Source: an uncultured Lachnospiraceae bacterium (GTDB lineage Bacteria > Bacillota > Clostridia > Lachnospirales > Lachnospiraceae). From it: a DNA stretch of 64,000 nucleotides. Shown one piece after another: positions 58,150 to 64,000 of the stretch. The position numbers and the translations under genes are program-made. The stretch spans positions 1-64,000 of the forward strand of contig CADCII010000011.1 in assembly GCA_902801515.1 (NCBI GenBank), in the 5' to 3' direction. How positions within the stretch are numbered: the stretch's first letter is position 1; every line of letters begins with the position of its first letter. The notes beneath the pieces are model-generated. The model did not search any database and was not told the DNA's origin. It was given only the letters and a program-made list of their open reading frames with translations.

Positions 58150-59083
58150 GATCGTCGATATCCTTCCGCAGCAGGCTCTCCTGGTTTTTCACATTGACCC
58201 TGGAGTTCGGTGCAATGGATGCTGTGATGAAACAGTTACCGCCGATCACGACATCGTGTCCTATAACAGTCTCCCCGCCGAGAATTGACGCACCCGAATA
58301 GATCGTGACATTGTCTTCGATCGTCGGGTGTCTCTTTTTGCCCTGCAGGTTGTGGCCCGCGCGCGTGGAAAGCGCACCGATGGTAACTCCCTGGTAGATC
58401 TTGACATGATTGCCGATGATCGTTGTCTCACCGACGACGATGCCTGTGGCATGATCGATCATGAAATATTTGCCGATGGTTGCACCCGGATGCAGGTCGA
58501 CGCCCGTCTTGTCATGGGCATATTCTGTCATCATTCGAGGGATCATCGGAACCTTCAGCAGATACAGTTCATGCGCCAGGCGGAATACTGTCATGGCATA
58601 CAGCCCGGGGTAGCAGAGGATGATCTCACTCTTGGAATAGGCTGCAGGGTCCCCGTCCAGCATCGCCTGCACGTCTGTGTCCAGATACTCTCTCACTCTG
58701 GGAATCCGATGCATGAACTCGATCGTGACTCTCTGAGACTCTTCCTGCACAGACTCCGCTGACTTGGTATGAAACTCATCGGTATAGCGGAGCGCGACCT
58801 CGATCTGTTCTGACAGATTGATGATAATGTCATCCACAATCGTACTGATCGAAGCGTCCATATTGAAAACACGAAGCGATGTGTCCGGATTCATATAGTA
58901 GCCGGGGTACACGATCTGGAACAGTTCCCTGATGATCTTCTCGATCACATTCCTGTCCGGCTCCTTCGCCGCAGCCACTCGGTCGATCGACCTGCCGCCC
59001 TGGTAATCCCTCAGAATCTCCTGGACAACACTGCCCGCCTCATCTTTAAAACTGAACTCTCTCTGATGACCTGCCATACTCAT
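58133..59083 (-). CDS. cysE: Serine O-acetyltransferase
   Basis: A 316-residue left-handed beta-helix acetyltransferase for cysteine synthesis: serine plus acetyl-CoA gives O-acetylserine. The N-terminal helical domain (about 1-165) includes ILRDYQGGRSIDRV and LFQIVYPGYYM. The hexapeptide part (about 190-300) has GVDLHPGATIGKYFMIDHAT with the catalytic Asp-His pair, VVGETTIIGNHVKIYQGVTI and GGNCFITASIAPNS. This two-part form is the longer SAT seen in Bacteroidetes and many Firmicutes, not the 270-residue CysE type. An ATG at 59203 adds 40 Arg-rich residues beginning one base after uvrA, but it has no ribosome site and no family likeness; 59083 (or 59077) is preferred. It may be co-transcribed with uvrBA. 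Confidence 0.88.
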   Translation of the reverse strand: MSMAGHQREFSFKDEAGSVVQEILRDYQGGRSIDRVAAAKEPDRNVIEKIIRELFQIVYPGYYMNPDTSLRVFNMDASISTIVDDIIINLSEQIEVALRYTDEFHTKSAESVQEESQRVTIEFMHRIPRVREYLDTDVQAMLDGDPAAYSKSEIILCYPGLYAMTVFRLAHELYLLKVPMIPRMMTEYAHDKTGVDLHPGATIGKYFMIDHATGIVVGETTIIGNHVKIYQGVTIGALSTRAGHNLQGKKRHPTIEDNVTIYSGASILGGETVIGHDVVIGGNCFITASIAPNSRVNVKNQESLLRKDIDDPLMWI

Positions 59084-59204
59084 TTCCGTCTCTTTCTGCT
59101 GTAATTCCGGAACCAGATACGCCACCGGCGTACCTGCCGCTCCGCGCCATCCTATTGTAACTGAGGACAGTCCTCTTCGCAATAATCGAATACGTCTGGC
59201 CATG

Positions 59205-62200
59205 TCATTTCAGGTAACGCTTTACATACTGGCCTGTATAGGACGCCGGCATCGAAGATACCTCCTCCGGCGTTCCCTGGGCGATCACAGTTCCGCCTCC
59301 GTCTCCGCCTTCCGGCCCCAGATCAATCAGATAGTCTGCCGACTTGATCACGTCGAGGTTGTGCTCGATCACGATCACAGTATTGCCTCCGTCCGTCAGC
59401 CTCTGCAGGATATCCGTCAGCTTGTGCACGTCTGCGAAATGAAGTCCTGTCGTGGGTTCGTCCAGGATGTATACGGTCCTTCCGGTACTCCTTCTTGACA
59501 GTTCGGTGGCAAGCTTGATCCTCTGCGCCTCGCCGCCCGACAGCTGGGTCGAAGGCTGTCCCAGTTTAATGTAGCCAAGCCCGACATCATAGAGAGTCTG
59601 GATCTTGGTGCGGATGGACGGCACGTGTTCGAAAAACTTCAGCGCCTCCTCGACCGTCATGTCCAGGACCTCATAGATATTCTTCCCTTTGTAGCGCACT
59701 TCCAGAGTCTCTCTGTTGTACCTGTGACCGTGGCATACTTCGCAGGGAACGTAGACATCCGGAAGGAAGTTCATCTCGATCTTGATAATGCCGTCGCCGG
59801 AGCACGCCTCGCAGCGGCCGCCTTTGACGTTAAATGAGAACCTTCCCTTCTTGTAGCCTCTCGCCTTCGAATCGTTGGTGCCTGCGAACAGATCCCTGAT
59901 CTGGTCAAAGACTCCCGTGTAGGTGGCGGGGTTGGATCGCGGCGTGCGGCCGATCGGACTCTGGTCGATGCAGATCACCTTGTCCAGTTTGCCGTCCCAT
60001 TCCACCGACTTGTGCCTTCCCACGATCTGGTGAGCCCGGTTCAGCTTATTTGCCAGAGTCTTGTAGAGGATCTCATTTACCAGAGAACTCTTGCCTGAGC
60101 CGGACACTCCTGTCACGCAGGTGAAAACACCCAGCGGGAACCTGACGTCGATATTCTTCAGGTTGTTCTCTGAAGCTCCGCTGACCGTAAGCCAGCCTGA
60201 TGGCTCCCTGCGCTTCTCCGGCACCGGGATCTGCAGCCTTCCGGACAGATAGGCTCCGGTTATGGACTCTTTGCAGTTCTCGATGTCTTCGGCAGTCCCC
60301 GCGCAGACGATCCTCCCCCCGTGCTCTCCGGCTCCGGGGCCGATGTCGACCAGGAAGTCCGCCGCTCTCATGGTGTCTTCGTCATGTTCCACGACGATCA
60401 CGGTGTTGCCAAGGTCTCTCAGGTGGTACAGCGTATTCAGCAGCTTGTCATTGTCCCTCTGGTGGAGGCCGATGGACGGCTCGTCCAGGATATATGCGAC
60501 GCCCACAAGACCCGATCCGATCTGCGTCGCCAGACGGATCCTCTGCGCCTCTCCGCCCGACAGTGTTCCTGTCGCGCGGGCAAGGGACAGATAGTCCAGT
60601 CCGACGTCGTTGAGAAATGAGATCCTCGCGCGGATCTCTTTGAGGATCTGCTCTCCGATCTTCAGCTGCTGGCTGGTCATGCGCATATCGATCGTCCACA
60701 GGAACTTCTGCAGGTCGCCGATGGACAGATTCGTCATCTCATAGATATTCTTATCCCCGACGGTGACTGCCAGGGCACCGGGCTTAAGCCTCTGCCCGCG
60801 GCAGGCTTTGCAGGGAGTAATGCGCATATAAGTCTCGTACTCCGCTTTCATATTTTCGCCGAAAGTCTCACGGTACCTGCGCTGCACATTGCGGATCAGA
60901 CCTTCGAAGGCAACATCGTAGACGCCGACTCCCCTCTGTCCGCGGTAATGGACCTTGACCTCACGGCCGTCCGTCCCGTTGATCAGCAGGTCGTGGATCT
61001 CCTGCGGATAATCCTTGAACGGCGTACTGAGGCTGAAGTGGTACTCATCCGCCAGTGCGTCGAGCAATGATCTTGTAAATGAGCCTTCCTGCCGGCTTGA
61101 CTGCCATCCCGGCACAACGATGGCACCGTCGTCGATGGACAGATCCTTGTTCGGGATCATCAGGTCCTCATCAAATTCCATCTTGTATCCGAGGCCGGTG
61201 CATTCAGGGCAGGCTCCGAAAGGATTATTGAAGGAGAATGAGCGCGGCTCGATCTCTTCTATGGACGTTCCGTCATAGGGGCAGGCGTAATTCTCGGAGA
61301 AAGTCAGCATCTCAACATCATGGAGCACATCCCCTCCGGCGCCGGTGCCATCTCCGGCATCCGCGCGGCCTGAACCTCTTCCGGATCCTTCACCGGCTGC
61401 ACCACTTCCGGAACCTTCACTGCCTGAGCCGGACACATTTTTCCCGATCTCATCGGGGTGGATATCCTTCGCCTCCTTCGGCCTCTGGACTTCCACATAG
61501 GCAAGACCATCCGCCTGGGACAGCACCTGTTCCAGGGATTCGGACAGACGCTTCTCGATACCCGGCTTCACAATCAGGCGGTCAATCAGAATCTCAATGT
61601 TATGCTTGATATTCTTGTCCAGCGTGATCTCCTCAGACAGTTCATAGAGACTGCCGTCGATACGCACGCGGACATAGCCTGACTTCCTTGCCTGCGCGAG
61701 AAGCTTCTCATGCATACCCTTGCGGCCCCTGACCACCGGTGCGAGCAGCTGCAGGCGGGTCCTCTCAGGAAGCGCCATGAGAGTATCAACCATCTGGTCG
61801 ATAGTCTGCTTCTTAATCTCTCTTCCGCAGGTCGGACAGTGCACAACACCGCACCGGGCATAGAGAAGGCGGAAGTAGTCATATACTTCCGTAACCGTAC
61901 CAACTGTTGATCTGGGATTGCGGTTGGTCGACTTCTGATCGATCGAGATCGCAGGCGGGAGGCCCTCCAGGCTGTCTACCTTCGGCTTCTCCATCTGCCC
62001 CAGGAACTGCCGCGCATAGCTGGAGAGCGACTCCATATAGCGCCGCTGCCCCTCTGCGTAGATCGTATCAAAGGCAAGACTGCTCTTGCCCGATCCCGAC
62101 AATCCAGTCATGACCACCAGCTGGTTGCGCGGGATGTCCAGGTCAATATTCTTCAGATTATGCTCTCCGGCTCCGCGAAGACGGATATACTTGCTTATAT

Positions 62201-62231
62201 CCCTCGCAGGCGCCCTTCTCTTATCCGGCAT
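59205..62231 (-). CDS. uvrA: Excinuclease ABC subunit A, with a Gly/Ser-rich insert
   Basis: A 1008-residue DNA-damage sensor of nucleotide excision repair, partner of UvrB. Seen: first Walker [13 protein letters not shown], Zn module 1 (CPTCGREI and related Cys), second Zn site CPYDG...CPECTGLGY, a third Cys set [13 protein letters not shown] signatures [12 protein letters not shown] in both halves, second Walker [11 protein letters not shown], and C-terminal zinc hook [14 protein letters not shown]...[10 protein letters not shown]. At about residues 260-307 there is a Gly/Ser-rich insert ([15 protein letters not shown] and more) that makes the protein about 50-60 residues longer than usual (about 940-950). 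GAGAGG lies 5-6 nt before the ATG. It starts 30 nt after uvrB and is transcribed with it. Confidence 0.97.
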   Translation of the reverse strand: MPDKRRAPARDISKYIRLRGAGEHNLKNIDLDIPRNQLVVMTGLSGSGKSSLAFDTIYAEGQRRYMESLSSYARQFLGQMEKPKVDSLEGLPPAISIDQKSTNRNPRSTVGTVTEVYDYFRLLYARCGVVHCPTCGREIKKQTIDQMVDTLMALPERTRLQLLAPVVRGRKGMHEKLLAQARKSGYVRVRIDGSLYELSEEITLDKNIKHNIEILIDRLIVKPGIEKRLSESLEQVLSQADGLAYVEVQRPKEAKDIHPDEIGKNVSGSGSEGSGSGAAGEGSGRGSGRADAGDGTGAGGDVLHDVEMLTFSENYACPYDGTSIEEIEPRSFSFNNPFGACPECTGLGYKMEFDEDLMIPNKDLSIDDGAIVVPGWQSSRQEGSFTRSLLDALADEYHFSLSTPFKDYPQEIHDLLINGTDGREVKVHYRGQRGVGVYDVAFEGLIRNVQRRYRETFGENMKAEYETYMRITPCKACRGQRLKPGALAVTVGDKNIYEMTNLSIGDLQKFLWTIDMRMTSQQLKIGEQILKEIRARISFLNDVGLDYLSLARATGTLSGGEAQRIRLATQIGSGLVGVAYILDEPSIGLHQRDNDKLLNTLYHLRDLGNTVIVVEHDEDTMRAADFLVDIGPGAGEHGGRIVCAGTAEDIENCKESITGAYLSGRLQIPVPEKRREPSGWLTVSGASENNLKNIDVRFPLGVFTCVTGVSGSGKSSLVNEILYKTLANKLNRAHQIVGRHKSVEWDGKLDKVICIDQSPIGRTPRSNPATYTGVFDQIRDLFAGTNDSKARGYKKGRFSFNVKGGRCEACSGDGIIKIEMNFLPDVYVPCEVCHGHRYNRETLEVRYKGKNIYEVLDMTVEEALKFFEHVPSIRTKIQTLYDVGLGYIKLGQPSTQLSGGEAQRIKLATELSRRSTGRTVYILDEPTTGLHFADVHKLTDILQRLTDGGNTVIVIEHNLDVIKSADYLIDLGPEGGDGGGTVIAQGTPEEVSSMPASYTGQYVKRYLK

Positions 62232-62261
62232 AAAAACCTCTCAATCGTATGCTGCTGTTCC

Positions 62262-64000
62262 TCAGTCCAGGTCCTGCAGAACCTTCTTCAGCTCTATCAT
62301 CTTGTCACGCAGCTGCGCTGCTGCTTCGAAGTTCAGGTCTGCGGCCGCCTTTCTCATCTGCTTCTCTATATCCGCGATCAGTTTCTCCAGTTCCCTGCGG
62401 CTCATGGATTCCGGATCTTTCTCGAACTCTGCTTCTGACTGTGCGATATCCTTCGAGATCGCGATCAGGTCACGGACCTTCTTGCGGATCGTAGTCGGCG
62501 TAATACCATGCTGTTCGTTGTACTTCTGCTGGGCTGCCCTTCTGCGGTTTGTCTCGCTGATGGCTTTGTTCATGGAGTCAGTCATGGTATCCGCGTACAT
62601 GATGACATGACCCTCGGAGTTTCTGGCGGCTCTTCCGATCGTCTGGATCAGTGATGTCTCCGATCTCAGGAAGCCTTCCTTGTCTGCATCCAGAATCGCG
62701 ACCAGGGTGATCTCCGGGATGTCCAGACCTTCTCTGAGCAGGTTGATGCCGACCAGGACGTCGAATACATTCAGACGCATATCGCGGATGATCTTCGAGC
62801 GCTCCAGTGTGTCGATATCCGAGTGCAGGTACTGCACACGGATCCCTGCGTCCTTCAGGAACTCGGTCAGGTCCTCTGCCATCCGTTTGGTCAGTGTGGT
62901 GACCAGTATCTTGTTCCCCTTCGCGGTCTCTTTGTTGATCTCGCCGATCAGGTCATCCACCTGTCCTGCAACAGGACGGACATCGATCGCCGGATCCAGA
63001 AGTCCGGTCGGACGGATGATCTGTTCTGTGCGCAGCAGTTCATGCTGCTCTTCATAGGGACCGGGGGTTGCGGAAACGAACATGATCTGGTCGATCTTGT
63101 CCTCGAACTCCTCAAACTGCAGCGGACGGTTGTCTTTCGCGCTGGGAAGCCGGAACCCGTAATCCACCAGAGTGGTCTTGCGGGACTGGTCTCCGTTGTA
63201 CATGGCGCGAAGCTGCGGCAGTGTCATATGGGACTCGTCGATGATGATCAGGAATTCATCAGGGAAATAATCCAGCAGTGTCTGGGGCGGCGTCCCGGGG
63301 GACCTGCCGTCCATATGCCTTGAGTAATTCTCGATGCCGGAACAGAAGCCGGTCTCCCTGAGCATCTCGATGTCATAGTTGGTGCGCTCTGAGATCCTCT
63401 GTGCTTCCAGCAGCTTATCCTCAGAGCGGAACAGTTTTACCTGTTCTTCCAGTTCCTCTTTGATTCCGCGGATCGCTTCCTGCACTTTCCAGTCAGGAGT
63501 GACATAATGAGACGCCGGGAACACGCCGATGAAGCTCAGGGAACTTTTAGCCTGTCCGGTCAGCGGATCGATCTGGGTGATCCGGTCGATCTCATCTCCG
63601 AAAAACTCCACCCTGTAGGCGAAGTCATCCGTATCCGCCGGGAAGATATCCAGGACATCCCCCCTGACCCGGAAAGTAGAACGGTGAAAATCAACGTCGC
63701 TTCTGTCATAGTGAAGGTGGACCAGTTTCTTCAGGATCTCATTGCGGTCCCGCTCTTCCCCGACCCTCAGGTACAGGGCCATCTCCTTGAAATCGACAGG
63801 GCTGCCGAGTCCATAGATACAGGAAACGGAACTGACCACGATAACATCATTTCTCCCCACAAGGGAAGCTGTCGCGGACAGACGCAGCTTATCGATCTCG
63901 TCATTGATCGATGAATCCTTCTCAATATAGGTATCCGTCTGGGGCACATATGCCTCAGGCTGGTAATAATCATAGTAAGAGACAAAATACTCCACCGCGT
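62262..64000 (-). CDS. uvrB: Excinuclease ABC subunit B, N-terminus beyond the window
   Basis: A helicase-fold protein that verifies lesions and recruits UvrC. About 579 C-terminal residues are visible; the missing first 80-90 hold the Walker A motif. Seen: [21 protein letters not shown], the beta-hairpin region following [23 protein letters not shown] (Walker B), [32 protein letters not shown], and the C-terminal UVR domain ([19 protein letters not shown]) for UvrC contact. All visible motifs are intact. The gene runs off the right edge, so any internal GTG near 63995 is not the start. It is directly followed by uvrA. Confidence 0.96.
   Translation of the reverse strand, partial: AVEYFVSYYDYYQPEAYVPQTDTYIEKDSSINDEIDKLRLSATASLVGRNDVIVVSSVSCIYGLGSPVDFKEMALYLRVGEERDRNEILKKLVHLHYDRSDVDFHRSTFRVRGDVLDIFPADTDDFAYRVEFFGDEIDRITQIDPLTGQAKSSLSFIGVFPASHYVTPDWKVQEAIRGIKEELEEQVKLFRSEDKLLEAQRISERTNYDIEMLRETGFCSGIENYSRHMDGRSPGTPPQTLLDYFPDEFLIIIDESHMTLPQLRAMYNGDQSRKTTLVDYGFRLPSAKDNRPLQFEEFEDKIDQIMFVSATPGPYEEQHELLRTEQIIRPTGLLDPAIDVRPVAGQVDDLIGEINKETAKGNKILVTTLTKRMAEDLTEFLKDAGIRVQYLHSDIDTLERSKIIRDMRLNVFDVLVGINLLREGLDIPEITLVAILDADKEGFLRSETSLIQTIGRAARNSEGHVIMYADTMTDSMNKAISETNRRRAAQQKYNEQHGITPTTIRKKVRDLIAISKDIAQSEAEFEKDPESMSRRELEKLIADIEKQMRKAAADLNFEAAAQLRDKMIELKKVLQDLD

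Noticed and set aside
59084-59203. 40-residue N-terminal extension of the serine acetyltransferase, coupled to uvrA
   Set aside because: There is no ribosome site at the upstream ATG, and the Arg-rich extension does not resemble the family's N-terminus.

Overview
The window looks like chromosomal DNA from a Gram-positive anaerobe of the class Clostridia (Bacillota), probably Lachnospiraceae-like. The grounds are strong AGGAGG ribosome binding sites, consensus vegetative promoters, a split two-gene transketolase, a DUF4428 zinc-finger protein, FtsX-type ABC export genes, and very large Sec-secreted surface proteins with InlB-type repeats and no outer-membrane partner genes. Base composition is about half G+C by eye. 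No rRNA, tRNA, CRISPR array, integrase or transposase gene was seen. The genus cannot be named from this sequence.

Layout. Positions 1-19800 hold mostly minus-strand metabolic genes: a partial AI-2E-type transporter, a class Ic aspartate aminotransferase, a secreted C39-like protease (+), a short-chain dehydrogenase (+), split transketolase, a D-2-hydroxyacid dehydrogenase, an FMN-dependent hydroxyacid oxidase-like enzyme, cardiolipin synthase, a lipase-like hydrolase, S-adenosylhomocysteinase plus MTA/SAH deaminase, an ABC exporter pair, a glutathione peroxidase and a short Fur-like regulator. The gaps in the first 8.7 kb carry 17 copies of a REP-like repeat (core AAGTGCCTGTCAC), often as hairpins and once as a 29-bp tandem array. 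A 640-bp array of about ten hairpin modules separates the two S-adenosylmethionine-recycling genes.

Positions 21158-50430 are one apparent transcription unit on the minus strand. A consensus promoter with an A/T-rich upstream element precedes a membrane-anchored TPR protein (TTG start), then an uninterrupted 25.2-kb reading frame for an 8386-residue secreted protein, then an 893-residue secreted protein. The giant protein has a signal peptide, a Pro-Ala stalk, seven InlB-like modules, about 38 glycine-rich solenoid repeats, helical inserts, a 1100-residue non-repetitive module, a haemagglutinin-like tail and a Lys-rich FnIII/Ig-like C-terminus without a sortase signal. It is the outstanding object in the window.

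Positions 50518-64000 hold a TerB_N/TerB_C protein, a molybdate uptake operon (modABC plus a ModE-like regulator) whose promoter carries a 9-bp inverted repeat, a THUMP-type RNA methyltransferase, an acyl-CoA-synthetase-like enzyme, serine acetyltransferase, uvrA and the 3' part of uvrB.

Recurring themes are simple-sequence expansion in the gaps (12-, 14-, 20-, 28-, 29- and 135-bp periods) and in-frame low-complexity inserts in otherwise conserved enzymes (short-chain dehydrogenase, hydrolase, ABC permease, UvrA).
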